The notes under the pieces: model-generated | Seen by the model: the letters and a program-made list of their open reading frames with translations, nothing else | Database searches by the model: none | Told to the model about the DNA's origin: nothing | Shown: piece by piece, positions 28,167 to 36,203 of the stretch | How the letters are laid out: the number at the start of each line of letters is the position of its first letter | How positions within the stretch are numbered: the first letter of the stretch is position 1 | Translations under genes and position numbers: made by a program | Source: Allocoleopsis franciscana PCC 7113 | Lineage (GTDB): Bacteria > Cyanobacteriota > Cyanobacteriia > Cyanobacteriales > Coleofasciculaceae | NCBI RefSeq assembly: GCF_000317515.1 | Contig: NC_019738.1 | Location: 99,501 to 163,500 of the forward strand | Reading direction: 5' to 3' | Length of the DNA: 64,000 bases

Positions 28167-29234
28167 ATGCTTGATGCTAGTTCAGTTCTAGACGTATTAC
28201 GACCCGTTCAAGACCCGGAACTCCGCAAGAGTTTGGTGGAATTGAATATGATCCGGAATGTCACAATCGATAATGGCACGGTTAGCTTTACCTTAGTATT
28301 GACAACCCCCGCTTGCCCCTTGCGGGAATTTATTGTTGAAGATTGCCAGAAAGCCGTTAAGCAATTACCCGGTGTCGAAAAAGTCTTGGTGGATGTCACC
28401 GCCGAGACGCCTCAGCAAAAATCCCTGCCCGATCGCACAGGCATTGATGGGGTGAAAAATATTCTGGCGATTTCCAGTGGTAAAGGTGGCGTCGGCAAGA
28501 GTACTGTCGCCGTGAATGTCGCCGTTGCTCTGGCACAAGCGGGTGCCAAAGTCGGTTTACTCGACGCGGATATTTATGGCCCCAATGCACCCGCGATGCT
28601 GGGGTTAAAAGACGCCAAAGTGATGGTACAGCAAGGTGCAAAAGGTGAAGTATTGGAACCCGCCTTTAATCATGGCGTCAAATTAGTATCCATGGGCTTT
28701 TTGATTGACCCAGACCAGCCTGTGATTTGGCGAGGACCCATGTTGAATGGTATTATTCGCCAGTTCCTCTACCAGGTCAATTGGGGTGAATTGGATTATC
28801 TGATTGTGGATATGCCGCCGGGAACTGGAGATGCCCAGTTAACCATGGTGCAAGCGGTACCCATGGCAGGAGCAATAATTGTAACAACACCGCAAACCGT
28901 GGCACTGTTGGACTCCCGTCGGGGATTGAAAATGTTTCAGCAGATGGGAGTATCGGTGTTGGGTATCGTAGAGAACATGAGTTACTTTATTCCACCCGAC
29001 CTACCGGATCGGCATTACGATTTGTTTGGTTCGGGAGGAGGCGAGAAGACCTCCAAGGAGTTAAATATTCCCCTATTGGGATGTATTCCCCTAGAAATTT
29101 CCCTCAGACAAGGAGGGGATGCAGGAGTGCCAGTCGTGGTGGGCGAACCCGATTCAGCGTCGGCTAAGGCATTAGTGGCGATCGCATCCCAGATTGCTGC
29201 CAAAGTCTCGGTCGCCGCCTTGAGTAGCTCTTGA
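28167..29234 (+). CDS. mrp: Mrp/ApbC-type iron-sulfur cluster carrier ATPase
   Basis: P-loop ATPase of the Mrp/NBP35 group, which carries Fe-S clusters to target proteins in the cytoplasm. A MIP18 (DUF59) domain spans about 1-85 (LRPVQDPELRKSLVELNMI, TTPACPLREFI). The ATPase follows with a deviant Walker A, SSGKGGVGKST (about 102-112), then LLDADIYGPNAPAMLG and the switch II IVDMPPGTGDAQLT. The CXXC pair seen after ENMS in many bacterial homologues is absent (ENMSYFIPPDLPDR). To my knowledge this is usual in cyanobacterial Mrp. Length is normal for the family. Confidence 0.92.
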   Translation: MLDASSVLDVLRPVQDPELRKSLVELNMIRNVTIDNGTVSFTLVLTTPACPLREFIVEDCQKAVKQLPGVEKVLVDVTAETPQQKSLPDRTGIDGVKNILAISSGKGGVGKSTVAVNVAVALAQAGAKVGLLDADIYGPNAPAMLGLKDAKVMVQQGAKGEVLEPAFNHGVKLVSMGFLIDPDQPVIWRGPMLNGIIRQFLYQVNWGELDYLIVDMPPGTGDAQLTMVQAVPMAGAIIVTTPQTVALLDSRRGLKMFQQMGVSVLGIVENMSYFIPPDLPDRHYDLFGSGGGEKTSKELNIPLLGCIPLEISLRQGGDAGVPVVVGEPDSASAKALVAIASQIAAKVSVAALSSS

Positions 29235-29270
29235 AGGATGCAGTTTGAAGGATGAAGTATAAAGTGTGAA
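29232..29270. repeat. short degenerate tandem repeat (GAAGGATG / GAAGTAT type)
   Basis: Just after mrp, units such as TTGAAGGATG, CAGT, TTGAAGGATG, AAGTATAAAG repeat with drift. Similar text (AAGGATGAAGCATGAAAAGG) recurs after ndhS at about 31006-31025. These look like the short tandem repeats scattered between genes in filamentous cyanobacteria. Confidence 0.4.
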
Positions 29271-29439
29271 ATGTAGCCAACTGTAAATTTCCTCTTTGTC
29301 ATCAGTGAAGAACTGCTTTTTGAGAGTAACCCTTTGCATCCTTCAGCCTTTAGAAGAAAATCTTTTCTAAAATTCCTGAAACTCAGGCTCGAACAGAGCT
29401 AATTGCTAACAATAAGAATCAAGAATCTTCACGAGCTTT

Positions 29440-30705
29440 ATGTTGCAACGATCAGTATTTGGTACGCACGTTGGGATGCGCTGGAAGTCGTTCCTGGCAC
29501 CCTGGCAGCAATTAGACTGGCCCCTGTTAGGCTTAACCCTGGGTCTCACCGGTCTTGGCGGGGTGATGATTCGCAGTGCTGAACTAAATAATGGGCAAAC
29601 AGACTGGTGGTGGCATTGGATTATTGGCGGTATTGGATTAGCCATCATCCTAACGCTCGCACGCTGGCGCTACGAACTCCTGATCCAATGGCATTGGGTT
29701 GTTTATGCCATCACACTTGTGGGTTTAATCGCGGTAATGTTCCTTGGTACTAGTGCCAACGGTGCTCAACGGTGGATCGGCATCTTGGGCTTCCAGGTTC
29801 AACCCTCGGAATTTGCAAAAATTGGGTTAATTATTAGTCTGGCGGCGATTCTTCACTCGGAACCCGCGTCAACCTTGATGGCGGTTTTAAGAACTTTAGG
29901 AGTGGCGGCAGTTCCCTGGCTCTTTGTCTTTTTGGAACCTAACCTAGGAACCTCACTGGTATTTGGCTCTATTACGATGGGGATGCTCTACTGGGGCAAT
30001 GCCAATCCAGGTTGGCTGCTACTGATGATTTCTCCAATTATCTCAGCGATCGTCTTCAACGCCTATTTACCGGCTTGGTTCTTCTGGCTGGGCGGAATGG
30101 TCTATATTGGCTGGCGCAGCTTTTCTTGGCCGATATTAGGAGCATTGGGAGCCTTAGCCGTAAATGCGGTTTCAGGTGGTTTAGGGCACATGCTATGGGG
30201 GCTGTTGAAGGATTATCAAAAAGCTCGCTTGCTGCTATTTTTAGACCCTGATCAAGACCCATTGGGAGGAGGGTATCACCTGATCCAATCTAAGATTGCG
30301 ATCGGAGCTGGTGGCATTTGGGGAAGAGGACTTCATCAGGGAACTCAAACCCAACTCCGTTTTATCCCAGAACAGCATACTGACTTTATTTTCTCTGCCA
30401 TAGGGGAAGAACTCGGTTTCATCGGCTGCTTATGCGTCCTACTCGCCTTCTGGTTTCTCTGTCTGCGCTTGGTGATTATTGCTCAGAATGCCAAGGATAA
30501 CTTTGGCTCTCTGATCGCCATTGGAGTCCTATCCATGATTGTGTTTCAGACCATTGTTAACATCGGGATGAATATTGGTGTAGCTCCAATTACCGGGATT
30601 CCGCTGCCCCTACTCAGTTATGGGCGATCGGCTCTGCTGGCAAACTTTCTCGGTCTTGGGTTGGTTCAATCGGTAGCCAATCATCGACCTCGATTAAAGT
30701 TTTAG
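29440..30705 (+). CDS. rodA: RodA, SEDS-family peptidoglycan glycosyltransferase
   Basis: Polytopic SEDS protein that polymerises lipid II into glycan strands for lateral wall growth, together with a class B PBP. About 10 helices are visible. Family blocks are GTSANGAQRWIGILGFQVQPSEFAKIGLII (about 105-135), FLEPNLGTSLVFG (about 165-178), and the C-terminal EQHTDFIFSAIGEELGFIG (about 310-328) and PITGIPLPLLSYG (about 387-399). The long N-terminal 30 residues before LDWPLLG are common in cyanobacterial RodA. FtsW is the alternative, but the GTSANGAQRWI and EELGFIG context fits RodA better. Confidence 0.9.
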   Translation: MLQRSVFGTHVGMRWKSFLAPWQQLDWPLLGLTLGLTGLGGVMIRSAELNNGQTDWWWHWIIGGIGLAIILTLARWRYELLIQWHWVVYAITLVGLIAVMFLGTSANGAQRWIGILGFQVQPSEFAKIGLIISLAAILHSEPASTLMAVLRTLGVAAVPWLFVFLEPNLGTSLVFGSITMGMLYWGNANPGWLLLMISPIISAIVFNAYLPAWFFWLGGMVYIGWRSFSWPILGALGALAVNAVSGGLGHMLWGLLKDYQKARLLLFLDPDQDPLGGGYHLIQSKIAIGAGGIWGRGLHQGTQTQLRFIPEQHTDFIFSAIGEELGFIGCLCVLLAFWFLCLRLVIIAQNAKDNFGSLIAIGVLSMIVFQTIVNIGMNIGVAPITGIPLPLLSYGRSALLANFLGLGLVQSVANHRPRLKF

Positions 30706-30709
30706 TTAT

Positions 30710-30756
30710 GAGTCATTCGTCATTCGAGTATCGTTCTTATCAATGACCAGTGACTC
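30710..30756. terminator. imperfect hairpin after rodA
   Basis: GAGTCATTCGTCATT (30710-30724) and AATGACCAGTGACTC (30742-30756) can pair over two blocks of 6 and 5 bp with a 4-nt internal mismatch. It starts 5 bp past the rodA stop. No T-run follows. It resembles the TCATTNGTCATT repeats seen elsewhere in this window (51815-51970) and may be the same repeat family rather than a terminator. Confidence 0.35.
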
Positions 30757-30796
30757 AAGAGTAAGCTATTAATACAAACTTAATTCGTAGAGATTC

Positions 30797-30991
30797 ATGA
30801 TTCTTCCAGGTTCCATTGTTCGCGTAATTAATGCAAACGACATCTATTACCACTTTCAAGGACTCGTCCAACGAGTGAGTGATGGGAAAGCGGCTGTCTT
30901 ATTTGAAGGAGGCAACTGGGACAAGTTAATCACGTTCCAACTCTCTGAATTAGAAGCTGTCGAACTCACAACCGGGAAAAAGGGCAAATAA
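30797..30991 (+). CDS. ndhS: NdhS, ferredoxin-docking subunit of photosynthetic NDH-1
   Basis: Small SH3-like subunit of the cyanobacterial/chloroplast NDH-1 complex that provides a ferredoxin docking site on the thylakoid membrane surface. The 64 residues match the family almost throughout: [40 protein letters not shown] and [12 protein letters not shown]. The length is right for cyanobacterial NdhS. It stands between rodA and the HAS-barrel gene, without other ndh genes nearby, as is usual for this subunit. Confidence 0.88.
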   Translation: MILPGSIVRVINANDIYYHFQGLVQRVSDGKAAVLFEGGNWDKLITFQLSELEAVELTTGKKGK

Positions 30992-31131
30992 AGGATCGAA
31001 GTATCAAGGATGAAGCATGAAAAGGAGTTCATGGCTTTCCTATCGGTTGATTGATTCCTAAATCTTTGGCCGAGCATCAGCTTCATCCTACTTTGCGGCA
31101 ACGGCTACGCCGAACCTCCTTCATACTTCCT

Positions 31132-31800
31132 ATGCGTCTTCCTCTACCCCAATTTTCACTTGGCGATCGCCCCGATCATCACATTGCGGAGGTGATCGAA
31201 ACAGCAACAACAGAGTTTTTGGCTCAGTGTCTGGAGCCGGAAGATTTAAGCTTTCCGGTGATGCCTCCCTTTGGGAGCTGGGTGAGGTCTGTGGATGAAG
31301 AGTCAGGAAACCAAGTCCTAGCCGTAGTTTATTACGCCACCACCAGCCCAATTGATTCTGTACATCGGGCTAGAGCGTTGGGGTTATCTTTGAGTGAATT
31401 GCGAGAGCAGCAGCCTCAAATTTTTGCCATGCTAAAAACCGAGTTCCGTGCGGCGATTGTGGGATTTATGCCGCCAACTCAGGGGAGTAACGGTTCTAAG
31501 CATCCCAGTGACCCCGCCTATCAATATCTTCCCCCCCGTCCGCCGCAAATTCATCAAGCGGTCTACCAATGCCAACCCGAAGAAATCATCCATTTCAGTG
31601 AGCAGTTGGATTTCTTACGAACACTCTTGCAAGTGAATGGAGCGCCCGTCGAAGCCTTAACGGCTGCGGCTATTCGAGAGGTTTATCAATTACGTAAGGC
31701 TGACCGTGGTTGGTTAGTGCAAGCTGGACGAACGCTGAGCATCCTACTCAAGGATGATTATGACCGCTTGCGGTATATTTTAAGTCAAATACATTGGTAG
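31132..31800 (+). CDS. HAS-barrel domain protein
   Basis: Conserved cyanobacterial protein of about 222 residues. The N-terminal part (MRLPLPQFSLGDRPDHHIAE, then LSFPVMPPFGSWVRSVDEES and GNQVLAVVYYATTSPIDS) has the small beta-barrel of the HAS type found at the start of HerA-like ATPases. There is no ATPase domain here. The C-terminal half is alpha-helical (EALTAAAIREVYQLRKADRG). I chose the ATG at 31132, which begins the conserved text; the frame opens further upstream only with a TTG at 31051. The function is not known. Confidence 0.75.
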   Translation: MRLPLPQFSLGDRPDHHIAEVIETATTEFLAQCLEPEDLSFPVMPPFGSWVRSVDEESGNQVLAVVYYATTSPIDSVHRARALGLSLSELREQQPQIFAMLKTEFRAAIVGFMPPTQGSNGSKHPSDPAYQYLPPRPPQIHQAVYQCQPEEIIHFSEQLDFLRTLLQVNGAPVEALTAAAIREVYQLRKADRGWLVQAGRTLSILLKDDYDRLRYILSQIHW

Positions 31801-31812
31801 TGTATTGAGAAC

Positions 31813-31892
31813 AAAAATGAGCCGATGGGAATGAGAGGACGCTCGCTCTCGCCCGATTTTCGTACCTGGGTACATGAGAAACGCTCATTTTT
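31813..31892 (+). terminator. long-range hairpin after the HAS-barrel gene
   Basis: AAAAATGAGC (31813-31822) is the exact reverse complement of GCTCATTTTT (31883-31892). The loop of about 60 nt contains a further GAGAG/CTCTC pairing. The 3' arm ends in TTTTTG, so it may terminate the gene ending at 31800. It lies directly beside the right end of the tnpB element. Confidence 0.45.
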
Positions 31893-31964
31893 GATTCCCA
31901 TACTTACAAGATAAAAATAGGATTTTTGACACTCCTCGGCAGTAGAGGCGCGAGGATTCTTTCT

Positions 31965-33158
31965 TCAACCAGTCGGCTTGCTTGCTGATGTTTCCATCAA
32001 CGAGTAGAGGTCGGTCTGTCCGAAAGCGTTAATTTCCCTGTGCCCCAGGGTATTTAAGTCGATTCCAGCTTGCCTTAAAGCCTTAGCTAAGATATTCAAT
32101 GCTGCGTTGTGGTCGCGGTCTAGTACCGTGCCACACCCGCACACATGAGTCCTTACTGATAGCGACTTTTTCACTGTATTGCCACAGGTTGAGCAGTTTT
32201 GAGAGGTGTATTGGGGAGCGACAGCAACCACCGTCTTCCCATACACTTTCCCTAGGTACTGCAACCATTGAGTAAACTGTGACCAAGCTGCATCACTGAT
32301 GCTTTTGGCAAGCTTGTGGTTTTTCACCAGATTTCTTACCTGCAAGTCTTCATAGGCTACGAAATCGCTAGATTTCACTACGCACAATGCTGTCTTAATG
32401 GCAAAGTCTTTACGCTGCCTACTGACTTTGAGGTGTTTTCTGCCTAACTTGTTAATAGCCTTTTTCCGGTTGGCTGAACGCAATTTTTTGCTGGATACCT
32501 GGCGTTGTGCCCTCTTTAACGCCTTTTCGCTTTTCCGAAGATGGCGAGGATTAGGAATGGTTGCTCCAGCGCTATCGGTCAAGAAGTGGTTGAGTCCTAC
32601 ATCTATTCCAATAGCCTTACCTGTTGGTACAACTTCTTCTACCCGATCTACAGCGATGCAGAACTGGGTATAGTACCCATCAGCTCTCTTGATGACCCGT
32701 ACTCGCTTTATCTCCTCTTGAGCATAAAAATGCAAGTCACGAGAACCAACCAGCTTAAATGTGCCTGCCGCAAACCCATCGGTGAAAGTTAAACTTCTTT
32801 TATCAGAAGAAAGCTTCCAACCTGAAGTTTTATACTCCACAGAACGAGTGAACTTCTTAAACTGAGGGTATCCCTTCTTTCCGGGTTTGTTGGCTTTGCA
32901 ATTAGCCAAGAAACGTTGGATAGCAAAAATAGCACGTTCCGCCGAAGCTTGACGCGCCATTGAGTTAAGTTTTCCTGCCCATTCAAACTTTTTAGCTAAT
33001 ACAGCACATTGTTTGTAGAGATCAGATAGCTTAACGTTTTGATTATCCATCCAGTACCGGAGTGCCTTGTTTCGGATAAACTGCGAGGTGGTGATCATTT
33101 CGTCAATGACCCGATATTGCGCTGGTTTACCTTTCAACTTAAACTCAAGTACGATCAT
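31965..33158 (-). CDS. tnpB: TnpB RNA-guided endonuclease
   Basis: RuvC-like nuclease of IS605-type elements, guided by the omega-RNA made from the element's right end. All catalytic parts are present: AIGIDVGLNHF (first Asp, about 190), SSDFVAYEDLQV (Glu, about 270), a zinc ribbon CSTCG...CGCG (about 325-343), and LDRDHNAALNI (last Asp, about 348). The N-terminal helical domain (SQFIRNKALRYW) and the basic linker (KLRSANRKKAINKLGRKH) are intact. Its length of 397 aa is full. The ATG at 33158 lies beside a small hairpin that could mask the ribosome-binding site. Confidence 0.93.
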   Translation of the reverse strand: MIVLEFKLKGKPAQYRVIDEMITTSQFIRNKALRYWMDNQNVKLSDLYKQCAVLAKKFEWAGKLNSMARQASAERAIFAIQRFLANCKANKPGKKGYPQFKKFTRSVEYKTSGWKLSSDKRSLTFTDGFAAGTFKLVGSRDLHFYAQEEIKRVRVIKRADGYYTQFCIAVDRVEEVVPTGKAIGIDVGLNHFLTDSAGATIPNPRHLRKSEKALKRAQRQVSSKKLRSANRKKAINKLGRKHLKVSRQRKDFAIKTALCVVKSSDFVAYEDLQVRNLVKNHKLAKSISDAAWSQFTQWLQYLGKVYGKTVVAVAPQYTSQNCSTCGNTVKKSLSVRTHVCGCGTVLDRDHNAALNILAKALRQAGIDLNTLGHREINAFGQTDLYSLMETSASKPTG

Positions 33159-33200
33159 GATGGTATCTTACCATATTTATGGCTGTTTGTAGCTATAAAC

Positions 33201-33230
33201 AAAAAAGCCGCCCTTCTAGGGCGGGGCTTT
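33201..33230 (-). terminator. strong hairpin with T-run at the left end of the tnpB element
   Basis: On the minus strand CCGCCCT, loop AGA, AGGGCGG is followed by CTTTTTTG, a good intrinsic terminator. No leftward gene lies upstream of it, so it probably shields tnpB from read-through, as left-end terminators do in IS200-type elements. It may also form part of the left-end structure. Confidence 0.6.
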
Positions 33231-33369
33231 CGACCCATTAATTTCGGTAAATATAATGTGCGGGGTTCGACTATTGCTGCGAAACTGAAAGTCATAACTA
33301 TTGGGGAGTTATCCCTGTCTTCGTTCAGTCATCAGCTACACCAGCCATCTATCTCCTAGCCCGGTGCTT

Positions 33370-35484
33370 ATGGAATCAATTACAGCATCTCTCAAGGAAC
33401 CCGTTGTTTCCTTTGCGCTTCTTTTAGCGGTTATTTTATTGGTGCCTCCAATCTTTGAGCGACTGCGACTGCCTGGATTAGTGGGTTTGCTCGCAGCAGG
33501 GGTTTTGCTGGGTTCGAGTGGACTGAACTTACTCAACAACAAATCTGAGACGATGACATTGCTCTCAGACATCGGAAAAATTTATCTGATGTTTGTCGCA
33601 GGGCTAGAAATTGACCTCGCGCAGTTCCGCAAAACCAGAAATCGCTCCCTGGCATTTGGAAGCACGACGTTCCTCGTACCGTTAATTACCGGAACCCTAG
33701 TCGGCCGTCTGGTTGGCGGCTTTGATTGGAATGCGTCTATTTTGATTGGCTCTCTACTGGCGTCCCATACGCTTCTCGCCTATCCAATTGTTCAACGTCT
33801 AGGTGTCGTCAATGATGAAGCCGTCACCGTCACGATTGGTGCCACGATTTTTACAGATATTGGCGCTTTGCTGGTTCTAGCTATTTGTGTCGGTGTGAAT
33901 AAAGGGAACTTCTCAGCTACCAGCTTAGCGGTTTTGCTGATATCGTTGACCATCTATTCACTTGCCATTCTATTTGGCTTTGACTGGCTGGGGAAAGAAT
34001 TTTTCCGTCGTACTAAAGGTGACCAAGGGAATCAATTCTTGTTTGTACTGCTGGCGGTGTTCCTGGCTTCAGTGGGAGCACAGCTAGTGGGAGTGGAAAA
34101 AATAGTGGGAGCCTTCCTTGCGGGTTTAGCCGTAAACGACGTTGTCGGGGATGGGCCGGTCAAAGAAAAGGTCGAGTTTATTGGCAGCGTTCTATTTATC
34201 CCCATCTTTTTTGTGGATATGGGCTTGCTGCTCGATTTAAATTCTTTTGTCAAAACCCTGTCCTCTTTTGGGCTGACGCTGGCAATTATCGGGGGGTTGA
34301 TCGGGAGTAAGTTTGTTGCAGCCTATATCATCAAGCTGATCTATAACTACAATCAACAGCAATTGCTGACGATGTGGTCACTATCCTTACCCCAAGTGGC
34401 GGCGACTCTGGCGGCAACCCTGGTGGGATATCAGCAGAAGATTCTCAGTGAAGCTGTCTTAAATACTGTGATCTTAATGATGCTGGTGACATCAATTCTG
34501 GGGCCGTTGATTACGGCACGAGCGGCGGCTCAACTCACTCCAGATGCGACGACTATAGCTGATGCTATCGATCCGTTAGACCCTCCCGTAGAGTCGAAAA
34601 AGACGGGTGACTTTACCGTTGTGGTGCCGGTTTCCAATCCTCAAACCGAACGGTACTTGATGGAAATGGCAACGTTGTTGGCACGGCACGAAAGTGGTCG
34701 AATTGTACCGTTGGCAATCGCGCAGGCTCATGCTCGCATGGATGACCCGGAAATGGATAAAGCGGTTCGGCGAAGCCAGATGTTGCTTGACCGAGCACAA
34801 GATCTAAGTCGGGAATTGGGCGTTGAAGCGTCACCCCAACTGCGAATTGAGTACGACGTTGCTCCTGCCATTACTCATGCGAGTCGAGAACAAGATGCCA
34901 GTATGATTGTGCTGGGTTGGGGTGGACGGCTAGGGTTTCGCGCCCGCTTGTTTGGTAATGTGACCGATAGTGTTTTGTGGTCAGCGCACTGTTTAGTAGC
35001 CGTGGCACGCCTGTTGGATTCCCCCCTGAAAATTCGGCGGATTTTAGTCCCTGTGGAAAACTTATCAACCTCAGCAATACGACCTGTGCGCTTTGCTCAG
35101 ATTTTGGCTCAGGTCAATCAAGCTCAGGTGACATTAGTCCACGTCTGCGACCCCAGAACTCCACAGGGCAAGATTGCCTGGACTCGTTCTCAGTTATCGC
35201 TGATTGTCTCTCAACTGTCGCCCGATCCACCGCCAACTGAAGTTGAAATTATTCCCCAGGACAATGTGACGCAAGCAATTCTGAAAGCCTCTCAGGGTCA
35301 GGATTTAGTGGTTTTGCGATCGCTACGCCGTCGGGTCGGTGCGGATGGGTTAGCGATTGGTGAAGTAACCACCCCACTGGTGAAACAACTCACTTGTTCG
35401 GTGGTACTTTTAGGTGAACCGCATGGAGCACTGTCGAGCGTTTTAGCTACCACCCGTTCCCCGTCTCCCTCTTCCTTATCCTGA
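33370..35484 (+). CDS. cation:proton antiporter (CPA2) with two C-terminal USP domains
   Basis: Inner-membrane monovalent cation/H+ antiporter of the KefB/NhaS type. About 12 helices fill residues 10-390, with LPGLVGLLAAGVLLGSSGL near the start and GATIFTDIGALLVL in helix 5 (the TD pair of CPA2 proteins). Two universal-stress-protein domains follow, from about 415 (FTVVVPVSN) and from about 556 (RRILVPVENLS). The first holds VLGWGGRLGFRARLFGNV, a USP nucleotide-loop-like stretch. I chose the ATG at 33370 (MESITASLKEP); the longer frame needs a TTG and adds non-family residues. Transported ion: Na+ or K+, not decidable. Confidence 0.88.
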   Translation: MESITASLKEPVVSFALLLAVILLVPPIFERLRLPGLVGLLAAGVLLGSSGLNLLNNKSETMTLLSDIGKIYLMFVAGLEIDLAQFRKTRNRSLAFGSTTFLVPLITGTLVGRLVGGFDWNASILIGSLLASHTLLAYPIVQRLGVVNDEAVTVTIGATIFTDIGALLVLAICVGVNKGNFSATSLAVLLISLTIYSLAILFGFDWLGKEFFRRTKGDQGNQFLFVLLAVFLASVGAQLVGVEKIVGAFLAGLAVNDVVGDGPVKEKVEFIGSVLFIPIFFVDMGLLLDLNSFVKTLSSFGLTLAIIGGLIGSKFVAAYIIKLIYNYNQQQLLTMWSLSLPQVAATLAATLVGYQQKILSEAVLNTVILMMLVTSILGPLITARAAAQLTPDATTIADAIDPLDPPVESKKTGDFTVVVPVSNPQTERYLMEMATLLARHESGRIVPLAIAQAHARMDDPEMDKAVRRSQMLLDRAQDLSRELGVEASPQLRIEYDVAPAITHASREQDASMIVLGWGGRLGFRARLFGNVTDSVLWSAHCLVAVARLLDSPLKIRRILVPVENLSTSAIRPVRFAQILAQVNQAQVTLVHVCDPRTPQGKIAWTRSQLSLIVSQLSPDPPPTEVEIIPQDNVTQAILKASQGQDLVVLRSLRRRVGADGLAIGEVTTPLVKQLTCSVVLLGEPHGALSSVLATTRSPSPSSLS

Positions 35485-35525
35485 GCGTCCTGATCAATCC
35501 TACAGAAGGTAGGAAAAATGCAGAG

Positions 35526-35562
35526 CTGGGGATAGGGGAAGAGTTCCCTCTCCTATCCCCAG
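35526..35562 (+). terminator. intrinsic terminator candidate after the antiporter gene
   Basis: Perfect 11-bp stem CTGGGGATAGG / CCTATCCCCAG with a 15-nt loop, 42 bp beyond the antiporter stop, followed by TCTTTCCC. The T-run is weak, but the stem is strong and well placed. Confidence 0.6.
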
Positions 35563-35674
35563 TCTTTCCCACAGCCGCGCTTATACCAATTTCATTGAAT
35601 TGTGCTATAATACTAACCCCTTAATGAAGGTGGAATCAGAAAAGTATTTGTAGCAAGCATTTAGGAAACTGGTA

Positions 35675-36133
35675 TTAGGAATCAGTTTCGCTGGAGTCCG
35701 ATTCTTTATTGCGCTGCTCTAGTTTCTCCTTTTCCTGCTTCAACTCTTCTTCCAATGTTTGGAGTTGTTCGCGACGCGCTTCCAACTCCAGATTGCGGCG
35801 AGTCAAATCCTGACTTTGCAAGGTTAAGTCTTGCCGCCACTGTTCAACCCGTTCCGCTTCTTCCTGTAAAAAGGTGGGGTTAACCTCAATGGTTAGGTAC
35901 TTTTGTACCAAATCCAACACCCAATCTTTGGCTTGCTGGATGCTGAGAATTTCGTGGTTTTCAGAAAGATCCACTAACACCAACAAACCTTCATTCAGAG
36001 ATTTGCTGTTCGTTAGTGCAATACTTTCTGGGTTAATTACAGCCCATGTGTGTTCGGAGTTTTGGCGGGCTAGTAATTGCAGTTCCACCCCCCCTGCACT
36101 TTCATTGTTTTGTACTTGGGCTAGGTGTAGCAT
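35675..36133 (-). CDS. conserved hypothetical coiled-coil protein
   Basis: A 152-residue soluble protein with two parts. The N-terminal globular half (MLHLAQVQNNESAGGVELQL, then EHTWAVINPESIAL and NEGLLVLVDLSENHEI) is of unknown family. The C-terminal half (about 90-145) is a highly charged coiled coil of Glu, Gln, Arg and Lys heptads. It lies just downstream of valS on the same strand (70 bp gap) and may share its transcript. No function is recognised, though it looks like a conserved cyanobacterial protein. Confidence 0.65.
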   Translation of the reverse strand: MLHLAQVQNNESAGGVELQLLARQNSEHTWAVINPESIALTNSKSLNEGLLVLVDLSENHEILSIQQAKDWVLDLVQKYLTIEVNPTFLQEEAERVEQWRQDLTLQSQDLTRRNLELEARREQLQTLEEELKQEKEKLEQRNKESDSSETDS

Positions 36134-36203
36134 TGGCGTTCATTCTTGTTCATTAGGAGGTTAGAGACACTCAAGACCGGAACTCATCAAATCCATCGCA
36201 TCT

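Larger units (their letters stand above)
31925..33235 (-). mobile_element. IS200/IS605-type element with tnpB only
   Basis: A solitary tnpB with the structured ends expected of this family and no tnpA. Downstream of tnpB a hairpin CCTCG / CGAGG (31934-31955) followed by AGTGTCAAAA marks the likely right end and omega-RNA 3' end. Upstream are ATGGTA/TACCAT (33160-33174) and the GC-rich hairpin at 33207-33227. Exact borders are inferred, since these elements make no target duplication. With no tnpA it is either immobile or mobilised in trans. Confidence 0.65.

Noticed and set aside
33245-33300. possible tRNA (GGGGTTCGACT resembles a T-loop)
   Set aside because: No acceptor, D or anticodon stem can be built around it; no tRNA was found anywhere in the window.
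33039-33359. 106-codon plus-strand frame
   Set aside because: Antisense to the tnpB start and crossing the left-end hairpins; no coding signal.
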